A DNA stretch of 11,820 nucleotides. It comes from JALYUA01 sp038229875 (GTDB lineage Bacteria; Acidobacteriota; Thermoanaerobaculia; UBA5066; Gp7-AA6). Below are positions 1 to 6,362 of this stretch, piece by piece; the stretch's first letter is position 1, and every line of letters starts with the position of its first letter. The stretch lies in the NCBI GenBank assembly GCA_038229875.1, contig JBBROA010000122.1:1-11820 (forward strand), in the 5' to 3' direction. The notes below the pieces were generated by a model. It worked only from the letters and a program-made list of their open reading frames with translations, had not been told where the DNA came from and searched no databases. Made by a program: the position numbers and the translations under genes.

Positions 1-84
1 CCTGCGGACTTCCCGTTCGAGGCGGTCCAGGGTCGCGAGACGGCCGAGCTCCGCGAAAAGGGTTGAGATCGGCTCGGGGGTCAA
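1..84 (-). CDS. rnhB: Ribonuclease HII, N-terminal fragment (runs off the window)
   Basis: Twenty-eight codons are visible before the window edge, opening with TTG and reading LTPEPISTLF then DRLEREVRR. The frame begins 16 nt after the rplS stop. RNase HII removes RNA from RNA/DNA hybrids, and its catalytic DEAGRG block normally follows a basic 'E-R-E' helix like the one ending this fragment; that block lies outside the window. The call rests on this short helix and on the very common rplS-rnhB gene order. The start is uncertain because no clear Shine-Dalgarno precedes TTG, but no other ATG, GTG or TTG lies in this frame between the rplS stop and here. The fragment is too short to prove the family. 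Confidence 0.55.
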   Translation of the reverse strand, partial: MTPEPISTLFAELGRLATLDRLEREVRR

Positions 85-100
85 CGGGTCCGGAGCCGGC

Positions 101-457
101 TTACTGGACGCGCTCGCGCTTCTCCTCGATCCGCGCCGCCTTGCCCTTGCGCTCGCGGAGGTAATAGAGCTTCGCGCGACGAACGGCGCCGCGCCGCTCC
201 ACCTCGATGCGATCGATCACGGGGGAGTGGAGCGGGAAGATACGCTCCACGCCGATCCCACTCGAGATCTTGCGGACCGTGAAGGTCTCGCGCGATCCGC
301 CGCCGCGCCGCGCGATGACGACTCCGGCGAAGATCTGAATGCGCTCTTTCTCACCTTCGCGAACCTTGACGTGAACGCGCACCGAGTCGCCGGGCGCAAA
401 CGCCGGGAGCCCGGACCGCAGGGCAGGCTTTTCGATTTCCAACAGCATGTCGGCCAT
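101..457 (-). CDS. rplS: 50S ribosomal protein L19
   Basis: The 118-aa product has the usual length of bacterial L19, a large-subunit protein at the 30S-50S interface. Recognisable blocks are the basic segment PGDSVRVHVKVREGEKERIQ (about residues 22-41), FAGVVIARRGGG, ETFTVRKISSGIGVERIFPLHSP, and the C-terminal RRAKLYYLRERKGKAARI. The ATG at 457 has an AAGGAG Shine-Dalgarno seven nt upstream, which decides the start over the ATG at codon 4. It lies downstream of trmD in the ribosome and tRNA-modification block but is separated from it by 210 nt. That gap and the TATACT hexamer in it suggest rplS may also be transcribed on its own. The rnhB frame follows after 16 nt. Confidence 0.97.
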   Translation of the reverse strand: MADMLLEIEKPALRSGLPAFAPGDSVRVHVKVREGEKERIQIFAGVVIARRGGGSRETFTVRKISSGIGVERIFPLHSPVIDRIEVERRGAVRRAKLYYLRERKGKAARIEEKRERVQ

Positions 458-528
458 GAAGATTCTCCTTGAGACGACGTCGAGCGAGCCGCCAGGGCTG
501 CCTTGACACGAAAACCGGGCGAAAGGGC

Positions 529-534
529 AGTATA
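529..534 (-). promoter_or_regulatory. Possible -10 element for rplS
   Basis: On the minus strand TATACT matches five of six bases of the sigma70 -10 consensus and lies about 70 nt upstream of the rplS start. No good -35 hexamer is visible 16-18 nt upstream of it, so the call rests on the -10 and on the unusually long gap in an otherwise tight operon. Confidence 0.28.
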
Positions 535-557
535 CCTTAAGGGAGAGTCTCCGGGGC

Positions 558-587
558 CGTTAGGGGTCAGGACGTTAGGGGTCAGGG
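558..587. repeat. Two tandem 15-nt copies in the trmD-rplS gap
   Basis: Two adjacent 15-nt units, CGTTAGGGGTCAGGA and CGTTAGGGGTCAGGG, differ only at the last base. They sit in the 210-nt gap between trmD and rplS. The unit resembles the simple GGGGTCAGG-type intergenic repeats seen in several GC-rich bacterial genomes; that resemblance is recollection, not a search result. No gene or hairpin is visible in the rest of this gap. Confidence 0.7.
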
Positions 588-667
588 AGCAATGCGTCGT
601 GATCGCGCGTCGGCCCTGATCAACCGCGCTCCGTCGCCCCCTCAGCCCGTCCGCCCGGGTCCGCCTC

Positions 668-1375
668 TCACTCCTCCCCCTCCCCCGGTTCCCGGGGCCT
701 GACGGCCAGGAGGTCCGGGCGCCGCGCGAGTGTCCGCTCGTAGGCCCGGACCCGGCGCCAGCGCTCGATGCGCGCATGGTCTCCCGAGAGGAGGGCTTCA
801 GGCACCGGCATTCCGCGGAAATCGCGCGGTCTCGTGTAGTGGGGGTAATCGAGCCGCTCGCGGGCGAAAGACTCGCGCTCGACCGACTCCGCCGTTCCGA
901 CGACGCCCGGAATGAGCCGGGAAACCGCTTCCAGGAGCGCCAGGGCCGCGGCCTCTCCACCGGGAAGCACGAAATCTCCGAGCGAGATTTCCTCGTCGAA
1001 GAGGCCCGCTTGCCGGGCCCGCTCGTCCACTCCTTCGTAACGTCCGCAGAAGAGCAGCAGGCTGTCCCGCCGGGCGAGCTTTTCGACTCCGGCCTGGTCG
1101 AGCCGCGTTCCGTCCGGGGTCAAGAAAACGCTCCAGGCGCCGGTGCTCTCGCGGCTCGCCTCGACGGCCGCCGCGATCACGGGCGCCATCATGACCATGC
1201 CGGGCCCGCCCCCGTAGGGCTCGTCGTCGACCTTGCGGTGCCGGTCGGTCGAGAACGCCCGCACGTCCGTAATCCGGATCTCGAGGAGCCCCGCCGCGAT
1301 CGCTTTTCCAAGCAGACTCTCCGCGAGCGGAGACTCGAAGTAGCCGGGAAAGATCGTGAGGACTTCGATGCGCAT
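668..1375 (-). CDS. trmD: tRNA (guanine-N1)-methyltransferase TrmD
   Basis: The enzyme methylates N1 of G37 in tRNAs reading CUN, CCN and CGG codons using S-adenosylmethionine, which prevents +1 frameshifting. The 235-aa product has the family's standard length and hallmarks: N-terminal MRIEVLTIFPGYF, DDEPYGGGPGMVM (about 50-62), FCGRYEGVDER (about 109-119), the knotted SAM site EISLGDFVLPGGE (about 129-141), and LDYPHYTRP in the C-terminal part. It lies 43 nt after rimM in the conserved rimM-trmD-rplS order. The ATG at 1375 begins exactly at the conserved N-terminus but has no obvious Shine-Dalgarno, so translation may depend on upstream coupling. A long antisense open frame over it is a composition shadow. 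Confidence 0.97.
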   Translation of the reverse strand: MRIEVLTIFPGYFESPLAESLLGKAIAAGLLEIRITDVRAFSTDRHRKVDDEPYGGGPGMVMMAPVIAAAVEASRESTGAWSVFLTPDGTRLDQAGVEKLARRDSLLLFCGRYEGVDERARQAGLFDEEISLGDFVLPGGEAAALALLEAVSRLIPGVVGTAESVERESFARERLDYPHYTRPRDFRGMPVPEALLSGDHARIERWRRVRAYERTLARRPDLLAVRPREPGEGEE

Positions 1376-1418
1376 GGCGGTGAAGGGACGGACGCTGCGA
1401 AGAAAGCCGGGGACCGGC

Positions 1419-1949
1419 TCAGACTTCGAGCAGCCCCTCCGGCGGGTCGATCACGATCCGGCGCTCCGCGTCGTCGATCGACACGATGATAGGCGCAACG
1501 AACGGGATGAGCGCTTCCCGGCCCGAAGGGGTCTCGATTGCGAGGAGAGGACCGGCGACGGTCTGCTCGAGCGTGCGCACGACGCCAGCGAGCCGGCCTT
1601 CGCGATCCTCGCAGCGCCAGCCCTCGACCTGGTGCGAGTAGTAGAAGTCGGCCCGGGGAGGCGCGGCCTCGGAGTCGGGGACCGACAGCTCGCCTCCTGA
1701 AAGCGTCCGCGCGGCGTCCACCCCGTCGAATCCTTCGAACGAGAGGAGCAATCGTTCCCCGTGCGGCCGGGCCGTCCGGATGGTGAGCCGCCGGGTCTCA
1801 GGAGCTCCCGGGAGGGCGGCGGCCGCGGCAGCCGGACGCCACTCGACTTCGCCGCCGGAAACGAAGCGCTCCGGGAAATCCGTCATCGGATCGACGGAGA
1901 CCTCGCCCGCGAGCCCGTGGGGACGGCGAACGACGCCGACGAGGAGCAT
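1419..1949 (-). CDS. rimM: 16S rRNA processing / ribosome maturation factor RimM
   Basis: RimM binds ribosomal protein S19 in the 30S head and helps late 16S rRNA maturation. The chosen ATG at 1949 gives 176 aa, close to the family norm, and opens with LLVGVVRRPHGLAGEVSV, the conserved N-terminal beta strand. Other family features are the Asp/Phe region FPERF, the linker SEAAPPRADFYYSHQVEG, and the PRC-barrel end with ALIPFVAPIIVSIDDAERRI. The frame stays open upstream to a TTG at 2024 that overlaps the khpA stop as TTGA; that start would give 201 aa and allow translational coupling. The extra 25 residues look unconserved, so I prefer the ATG, although neither start has a strong Shine-Dalgarno. 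Confidence 0.93.
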   Translation of the reverse strand: MLLVGVVRRPHGLAGEVSVDPMTDFPERFVSGGEVEWRPAAAAAALPGAPETRRLTIRTARPHGERLLLSFEGFDGVDAARTLSGGELSVPDSEAAPPRADFYYSHQVEGWRCEDREGRLAGVVRTLEQTVAGPLLAIETPSGREALIPFVAPIIVSIDDAERRIVIDPPEGLLEV

Positions 1950-2020
1950 GGATGGAGACGGATCCTGAAGCCCGCCCCGGGAAGCGTCAAGGGCCGCCGG
2001 ACCCTCAACCTCGAGCGCGC

Positions 2021-2278
2021 TCAATCCCGGACGCGGATCGTGACCTTTTTCCCGCGGGCCGCGGCCGCCGCGCCGACGAATGCCCGGAGCGCGCGGATCG
2101 TGCGTCCCTCCCGACCGATCAGGCGGCCGCGATCGGGCTCGGGCACGGAGACGTCATAGACCGGATTCCGACCCTCGAATCCCTCGGTGACGCGCGTGTC
2201 GTCGGGACTGTCGGACAGACGGCGCACGATCGTTTCGATCAGGCGCTTCATCGCGGCGCCCTCGCTCGCGGGAGCCAT
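2021..2278 (-). CDS. khpA: KH-domain RNA-binding protein, KhpA family
   Basis: This 85-aa single KH-domain protein sits between rpsP and rimM, the classic locus of KhpA/YlqC. The family binds RNA, often with KhpB/Jag, and influences translation and envelope growth in Gram-positive bacteria. The KH GxxG loop is visible as LIGREGRTIRALR (about residues 53-65), after the strand NPVYDVSVPEPDRG. The ATG at 2278 overlaps the rpsP TGA by one base (TGATG), implying coupling. An internal ATG at 2251 (MKRLIETIVRRL) matches the usual family N-terminus and has GAGGG seven nt upstream; it would give 76 aa and is an equally good start. Confidence 0.93.
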   Translation of the reverse strand: MAPASEGAAMKRLIETIVRRLSDSPDDTRVTEGFEGRNPVYDVSVPEPDRGRLIGREGRTIRALRAFVGAAAAARGKKVTIRVRD

Positions 2279-2547
2279 CAGGCGGGCGGCGCGGCGGCGG
2301 CGGGCGCGGCGGCCGGCTCGGGCCGCGAGAGGAGCGACCGGACGGTGGGAGACACGGCGGCACCGCGGCCGATCCAGAAGGAGGCGCGCGCGCGGTCGAT
2401 TGAAACGGCGGCGGGCTCGGTCAGCGGGTGATAGGAGCCGAGCTCTTCGAGGACCTCGGCGCGAGACGTCTGCCGGGAGTCGGACACGACCACTCGGTAG
2501 TACGGCTTGTTGCGGGCGCCCATGCGGCGCAAACGGATCTTGAGCAT
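2278..2547 (-). CDS. rpsP: 30S ribosomal protein S16
   Basis: S16 is an early-assembly small-subunit protein. The 89-aa product starts MLKIRLRRMGARNKPYYRVV and continues VSDSRQTSRAEVLEELGSYH, then the RARASFWIGRGAAVSPTVRSLL region, all diagnostic. The ATG at 2547 has AAAGGA six nt upstream. An in-frame ATG at 2589 would add 14 unconserved residues and is rejected. The C-terminal tail is Ala/Pro-rich (PEPAAAPAAAAPPA), an unstructured extension common in GC-rich lineages. Its stop overlaps the khpA start. The 120-nt gap to ffh holds only a weak extended -10-like TGTTAGTAT on the minus strand (about 2576-2584), with no convincing -35. Confidence 0.97.
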   Translation of the reverse strand: MLKIRLRRMGARNKPYYRVVVSDSRQTSRAEVLEELGSYHPLTEPAAVSIDRARASFWIGRGAAVSPTVRSLLSRPEPAAAPAAAAPPA

Positions 2548-2667
2548 TGAGAATCCTTTCGATGCGAAACCGGGGATACTAACAGACACCGGGCGTGAGG
2601 GGCGAAGCGCAAGGGGGTAATGGCCCGGGCGCCGAAAGGAGCTGACCTCACCCTGAGCGGCCCCGGA

Positions 2668-4014
2668 TCAGGGCTGCCGGGGGGGAGGGAGGGGGAGTCG
2701 GGACATGTCGAGCCCGCGCATCCCCTTTCGGGCCGTCTTCATGAGCTTCCGCATCTGCTGGTACTGCTTCAAAAGCCGGTTGATCTCAGAGACGCTCGTC
2801 CCGGAGCCGCCCGCGACCCTCTTTTTCCGCGACCCGTTCAGGATCTGGGGATACTTGCGCTCCTCCGGGGTCATCGAATCGATGATGGCGCCCACGCGGG
2901 TGAGCTGCTTTTCGTCGACGGCGTCGGGAGCGGAGAGGCCGCGAAAGGCACCTCCCTTGGGCAGCAGGTCGATCAGGCTCGAGAGCGGACCCATCTTCTT
3001 CATCGACTGGAGCTGCTCACGGAGATCCTCGAGCGAGAACTCCCCCGCCCCCGCGCGGTCCGCCATGCGGCGGGCCGCGGTTTCGTCCACCTGCGCCTCG
3101 ACCTTCTCGATCAGGGTGAGAACGTCGCCCATCCCGAGGATCCGGGACGCCATCCGGTCCGGATGGAAAGGCTCGAAATCCTCGAGCTTTTCCCCGACAC
3201 CGACGAACTTGATCGGCTTGCCGATCGTCGTCACGACCGTCAAGGCCGCGCCGCCCCGCGCGTCACCGTCCGTCTTCGTCAGGATCACGCCCGTCAGCGC
3301 GAGCACCGACGAGAACCCGGCGGCCGAGCGGACCGCGTCCTGCCCCGTCATCGCGTCCGCGACGAACAGGATCTCGCGCGGGTTCGTGGCCTCCACGACT
3401 TCCCGCACCTGCCGCATGAGCTCTTCGTCGACGTGCAGGCGCCCGGCCGTGTCGATCAACACCGTGTCGCGTCCCGTGAGCTTTGCCTCGCGCACTCCGT
3501 CGCGAGCGACTTCGACCGGGTCCTTGCGGCCCGCGGGATCGAACACGGGAACACCGATCTGCCGTCCGAGCGTCATGAGCTGCGAGACGGCGGCCGGACG
3601 GGCGAGGTCCGCGGGAATGAGAAGAGGGTATCGGCCCCGGCCCTTGAGAAAGAGGGCGAGCTTGCCGGCGGACGTCGTCTTTCCGGAGCCCTGCAACCCG
3701 ACGAGTGCCAGGACCGCGGGTTTCCCGTCCAGAACGAGATCGGTCTTCTGTCCGCCTAAGAGCGCCATCAGCTCGTCCCGGACGATCCGAGTCACTTCCT
3801 GGGCGGGAGAGAGCTGTTGCAGGACTTTTCCGCCGACGGCCTTGTCCTTGACGCGAGCGGTGAAGTCGCGCACGACGGGCAGCGCGACGTCGGCTTCGAG
3901 AAGTGAGAGACGGATCTGTCGCAGCGCCGTCTCGAGATGAAAGTCGGTGAGGTGTCCCTCGCCGCGCAGGTCCTTGAATACGCCCTGGACCCGCTCTGAA
4001 AGACCCTCGAACAA
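2668..4014 (-). CDS. ffh: Signal recognition particle protein Ffh (SRP54)
   Basis: Ffh is the GTPase that, with 4.5S RNA, captures signal sequences on nascent membrane and secreted proteins and docks with FtsY. The TTG at 4014 gives 448 aa and opens MFEGLSERVQ, the family N-terminus. Domains in order are: the N helical bundle (about 1-90); the G domain with P-loop GLQGSGKTT (106-114), DTAGR (188-192) and TKTDGDARGG (246-255); and the methionine-containing M domain with MTPEERKYPQILNGSRKKRV and the RNA-binding region to the end. An upstream ATG at 4068 would add 18 unconserved residues and would ignore the perfect AGGAGG. It heads the minus-strand block. The 4.5S RNA gene is not in the window. 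Confidence 0.97.
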   Translation of the reverse strand: MFEGLSERVQGVFKDLRGEGHLTDFHLETALRQIRLSLLEADVALPVVRDFTARVKDKAVGGKVLQQLSPAQEVTRIVRDELMALLGGQKTDLVLDGKPAVLALVGLQGSGKTTSAGKLALFLKGRGRYPLLIPADLARPAAVSQLMTLGRQIGVPVFDPAGRKDPVEVARDGVREAKLTGRDTVLIDTAGRLHVDEELMRQVREVVEATNPREILFVADAMTGQDAVRSAAGFSSVLALTGVILTKTDGDARGGAALTVVTTIGKPIKFVGVGEKLEDFEPFHPDRMASRILGMGDVLTLIEKVEAQVDETAARRMADRAGAGEFSLEDLREQLQSMKKMGPLSSLIDLLPKGGAFRGLSAPDAVDEKQLTRVGAIIDSMTPEERKYPQILNGSRKKRVAGGSGTSVSEINRLLKQYQQMRKLMKTARKGMRGLDMSRLPLPPPRQP

Positions 4015-4019
4015 GGTAG

Positions 4020-4025
4020 CCTCCT
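4020..4025 (-). promoter_or_regulatory. Shine-Dalgarno that fixes the ffh TTG start
   Basis: A full AGGAGG lies five nt upstream of TTG at 4014 on the minus strand. It sets the start at the conserved MFEG N-terminus and shows that this genome uses TTG starts for an essential gene. Confidence 0.85.
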
Positions 4026-4101
4026 GGGCCGGGACCACAAGATTGGCCCGGGAATCGCAAGGATACAAGCGGGCACGGCCAGAGTCGAGGCCGGCCGTGA
4101 G

Positions 4102-4129
4102 TTGACAGGAGAGTGGGTTGGGGTATCAT
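4102..4129 (+). promoter_or_regulatory. Sigma70-like promoter for the Thr-rich lipoprotein gene
   Basis: A perfect TTGACA (4102-4107) is followed after 16 nt by TATCAT (4124-4129), five of six matches to the -10 consensus. Transcription would begin near 4136, giving a leader of about 65 nt that includes an AT-rich TATAAA stretch (4163-4168) before the ribosome binding site. The element sits in the divergent space between ffh and the lipoprotein gene. Confidence 0.7.
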
Positions 4130-4200
4130 CCGACCGCGATTTTTGCGGGGATTCTTTTCGCGTATAAAAAGACGCCTAGAGAGAAAAGGAGATGAGGGAT

Positions 4201-4494
4201 ATGAAGAAGCTCGTGACCCTGGGTCTTGTTGCCGTGTTCGCGACGGCGCTTTTGACCGGTTGCAAGAAGAAGGAAGAGACGTCTACGGAGACGACGACCA
4301 CCACCGAGCAGCCGACTGTCGTCGAGGAAACCGGCACCACGGCCACCGGCACGACGACGACCACGACTGGCACGATGATGACCACGCCGGCGATGGACAT
4401 GACGCCCTCGGCGATGATGACACCTGCCGCTTCGGGCAGCATGACGACGACGACCGACACGAAAACGTCGACGTCAACTTCCACCAAGAAGTAA
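4201..4494 (+). CDS. Small threonine-rich lipoprotein of unknown function
   Basis: The 97-aa product starts MKKLVTLGLVAVF, a lysine-led hydrophobic signal peptide, and ends it with the lipobox LTGC, so Cys21 should be lipidated after signal peptidase II cleavage. The mature 77 residues begin CKKKEE and are about 40% Thr, with repeated TTTT runs, a Met/Pro middle (MDMTPSAMMTP) and a Lys end. No fold or enzyme motif is visible; it looks like a disordered surface or periplasmic tether. The ATG at 4201 is chosen because AAGGAG lies nine nt upstream, while the in-frame ATG at 4192 abuts that motif. It has its own promoter and terminator and is monocistronic. Its low-complexity codon pattern makes homology searches unreliable. 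Confidence 0.85.
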   Translation: MKKLVTLGLVAVFATALLTGCKKKEETSTETTTTTEQPTVVEETGTTATGTTTTTTGTMMTTPAMDMTPSAMMTPAASGSMTTTTDTKTSTSTSTKK

Positions 4495-4514
4495 CTTTCT
4501 TCGTTGGATGGATC

Positions 4515-4543
4515 AAAGGCCCCCGCTCGGGGGCCTTTTTTTT
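4515..4543 (+). terminator. Strong intrinsic terminator after the lipoprotein gene
   Basis: GGCCCCC (4518-4524) pairs with GGGGGCC (4529-4535) around a GCTC loop and is followed by eight Ts; the flanking AAA extends the stem into the T tract. It begins 20 nt after the lipoprotein stop. Read on the minus strand the hairpin lies 12 nt beyond the stop of the convergent precursor gene but has only three Ts, so it may work in both directions with less strength there. Confidence 0.95.
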
Positions 4544-4555
4544 AACTCTACCCCT

Positions 4556-4902
4556 CTACCCAGGCGCTAACTGTTCAGGGGTTTGTCTCGGGATATCACC
4601 AGGGGGGTTCCCACTGCGGGGGTGGAGACTGGCTTCCGTCCGGCCGCCCGCCACCTGGTCCAGGTCCTCGTCTGACAGCTCCGTCGGTCTGGTCGGAATG
4701 ACGAGATGAAAAAGCCTGTCGTCATCGGCGAGCACCTGGAGGGACAGACCGGCGGGCCACTCCAGGCCTTCCGCTTTCAGCGTCGCCTCCGGTTTGGCCA
4801 GGAGCTTTTTCTTGAACGCGTCGTCCGCCCAGCACCTGCGATCAGCTGGCTCATCTTTTTTCCCTGCTCCGCCGGATGTCCCCTGGACTGCTCGTCGTTC
4901 AT
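4556..4902 (-). pseudogene. NHLP-type RiPP precursor peptide gene with a one-base frame break
   Basis: An ATG at 4902 with AAGGAG five nt upstream opens MNDEQSRGHPAEQGKKMSQL and runs to the frame break near 4837/4838. The other frame then continues RCWADDAFKKKLLAKPEATL, LKAEGLEWPAGLSLQVL, DRLFHLVIPTRPTELSDEDL and DQVAGG to a stop at 4556. This is the signature of nitrile-hydratase-like leader peptides (NHLP), which direct tailoring of ribosomal natural products and end in a Gly-Gly-type cleavage site. Joined, it makes 115 aa: an 87-aa leader and a 28-aa Cys-free core beginning RTEASLHPRSG. One base missing inside an Ala codon restores LIARCWADDAF, so a deletion or sequence error is likeliest. 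A slippery heptamer upstream could instead bridge the frames. No maturase or exporter is nearby. Confidence 0.8.
4829..4861 (-). other. Possible -1 frameshift signal in the NHLP precursor gene
   Basis: On the minus strand the in-frame codons GGA AAA AAG contain A AAA AAG (4861-4855), the heptamer used by E. coli dnaX. Five nt later CCAGC (4849-4845) can pair with GCTGG (4833-4829). GGAG lies a few bases upstream, as in stimulated bacterial sites. A -1 slip here enters exactly the frame that encodes the rest of the leader and core. The fused product would replace MSQLIA with DEPADR, which fits the family less well than a simple deletion, so function as a recoding site is speculative. Confidence 0.3.
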
Positions 4903-5023
4903 GGTGTCTCCTTCTTTCTTCATCGAGTACAGCAAGTCAGTCTGTCCAATCGACGGCGCGGATCGGGACCGCGCCGGACTCCAGGACGAGCGAAGGTCCG
5001 GTCCCGCCGGTTACAATTTCCCA

Positions 5024-6112
5024 TTGCTCCCCCTCTGGGTCGACATCCTCCTCGCATTGACTGCCGCAGCCGCAAGCGCCTCGGCTCTTTCCTTTCGCGC
5101 GCGCGAGCGGAGGCTGCGCGGCCGGTTCGCTCTCCGCGAGCGCCGCGGCCATTTCCTCGGCGAATCGCCGGACCTGCGCCAGATCCTGAAGCACGCGTTC
5201 TCGGCGGCCGCCGAGCTCCTCCCGGTGACGCGTTTCGACCTCTACCGCGTCGGTTCGGAGCAGCGCATCGAGGAGGTCTGGTCGGTCTCATCGCCCGGTC
5301 CCGGGATCGAGCCCGAACCCGTTCTCGAGATCGCGAGCCCGCATCTCGAGGAGCAGATCGACCCCGCCCGCCTGCGTGAGATCACGGCAACCGAGACCGA
5401 ACGCTCGTTTGCCCCGCGGGATCTCCTATGGGGCGGGCCGCCGTCGCGGCGCCTGCGGCTCCCTCTCTACTCCGGCGACAGGCTCATCGCTCACCTGGAC
5501 CTCACGAGCTCGGAGACCATAGCGGATGTCACGCGGGAGGAGATTCGTTCGCTCCTGGGACCGCTGACCGCTTCCCTTCACGCGTTCCGCAACTGGACGA
5601 TAGCGGTGACCGACGAGCTTTCCGGTCTCGCTTCCCGGCGTTATTTCGAGACGCGCCTCTCCGAGGAGTGGGCGCGGCGGGACCGTTACGGCGGACACCT
5701 CGCCGTCGCGTCGTTCGACCTCGACCGGTTCAAGGCCCTGAACGACTCTCTCGGGCACGCCGCGGGAGACGTCGCGATCCGCCGGTTCGGTGAGCTCGTG
5801 CGCGCGGCGGTCCGCAGCACCGACATCGCGTGCCGCTACGGAGGCGAGGAGTTCGCGGTCCTCTTCCCCGAGACCTCCGGCGAAGCGGCGCGCGCGGTCG
5901 CCGACCGGATCCGCGCCGCCGTGGAGGCCGAAGCCTTCGAAAGCGCGGGGCGCCCGTTTCGCATCACGGTTTCCGGAGGAGTGGCGGACGCGACGGACGC
6001 CCCTGACCGGGAGGCGCTGCTGGTCCACGCCGACAAGGCGCTCTACGCCGCGAAGGCGGCGGGCCGCGACCGCATCGAGGCTTTCGCTCCCGAAGAGGTC
6101 GCTCCCTTATAG
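5024..6112 (+). CDS. Membrane-anchored diguanylate cyclase (GGDEF domain)
   Basis: The enzyme should make cyclic di-GMP from two GTP. In the 362-aa form used here, an N-terminal hydrophobic helix (LPLWVDILLALTAAAASASA, about 2-21) is followed by basic residues, a GAF-like region (about 50-190, weakly recognised) and a complete GGDEF domain from DELSGLASRRYF at 197. Visible sites are FDLDRFKALND (231-241), the inhibitory RxxD as RSTD (264-267) and the active-site GGEEF (273-277). The start is uncertain: TTG at 5024 places the membrane helix at the N-terminus but has no Shine-Dalgarno, and TACAAT at 5012-5017 could be a -10 close to it. ATGs at 4706 and 4901 add sequence that is antisense to, or abuts, the precursor gene. 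Confidence 0.9.
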   Translation: MLPLWVDILLALTAAAASASALSFRARERRLRGRFALRERRGHFLGESPDLRQILKHAFSAAAELLPVTRFDLYRVGSEQRIEEVWSVSSPGPGIEPEPVLEIASPHLEEQIDPARLREITATETERSFAPRDLLWGGPPSRRLRLPLYSGDRLIAHLDLTSSETIADVTREEIRSLLGPLTASLHAFRNWTIAVTDELSGLASRRYFETRLSEEWARRDRYGGHLAVASFDLDRFKALNDSLGHAAGDVAIRRFGELVRAAVRSTDIACRYGGEEFAVLFPETSGEAARAVADRIRAAVEAEAFESAGRPFRITVSGGVADATDAPDREALLVHADKALYAAKAAGRDRIEAFAPEEVAPL

Positions 6113-6119
6113 TCGGGGA

Positions 6120-6362
6120 ATGTCCGCCGGGCCAAAGCCGACCGACCCGTCCGCGACCGCCGCGCTCTTAGAGGAGATGATCTCGTCGCAGCGGGTCCGG
6201 GTGATGGAAATCGCCGGGCGCATCGATCCCTCTCTTTCGGCGGATGACCTGATGCAGCCGCACGACCATCCGAAGGTCGCGAACCATCCCGACTTTCAGT
6301 TCGAGGATGGGATCCTGGCGGGCTACCTCGCCGTTCGCGCCGCTCTCCTCGCCAGGCGGTAG
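6120..6362 (+). CDS. Small conserved-looking protein of unknown function (80 aa)
   Basis: The ATG at 6120 lies seven nt after the diguanylate cyclase stop, with GGGGA just upstream, so it is probably co-transcribed. The 80 residues are compact and well mixed: a helix ALLEEMISSQRVRVMEIAGR, then PSLSADDLMQPHDHPKVANH, PDFQFEDGILAGYLAVRAAL and LARR. Similar short proteins with 'L-x-PHD-x-P' and 'EDG-x-LAG' patterns occur as uncharacterised genes in other bacteria as far as I recall, but I cannot name the family. No signal peptide or membrane helix is seen. Its 3' end overlaps the convergent 72-aa gene by 40 bp. Confidence 0.8.
   Translation: MSAGPKPTDPSATAALLEEMISSQRVRVMEIAGRIDPSLSADDLMQPHDHPKVANHPDFQFEDGILAGYLAVRAALLARR

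Noticed and set aside
503..536. TTGACA and TATACC on the plus strand as a promoter
   Set aside because: The spacer is 22 nt, far from 17, and no plus-strand gene follows.
2620..3940. Long plus-strand open frames opposite ffh (379 and 411 codons)
   Set aside because: They are antisense to a clearly identified essential gene, have Arg/Ser/Pro-heavy composition and no motifs; long antisense frames are expected at this GC content.
4163..4168. TATAAA as the lipoprotein -10
   Set aside because: No -35 lies at a proper distance; the TTGACA/TATCAT pair upstream is much better.
4706..5023. N-terminal extension of the GGDEF protein from ATG 4706 or 4901
   Set aside because: The 4706 extension is antisense to the NHLP precursor gene, which reads as a recognisable protein, and the 4901 ATG lacks a Shine-Dalgarno. 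The hydrophobic anchor begins naturally near 5024.
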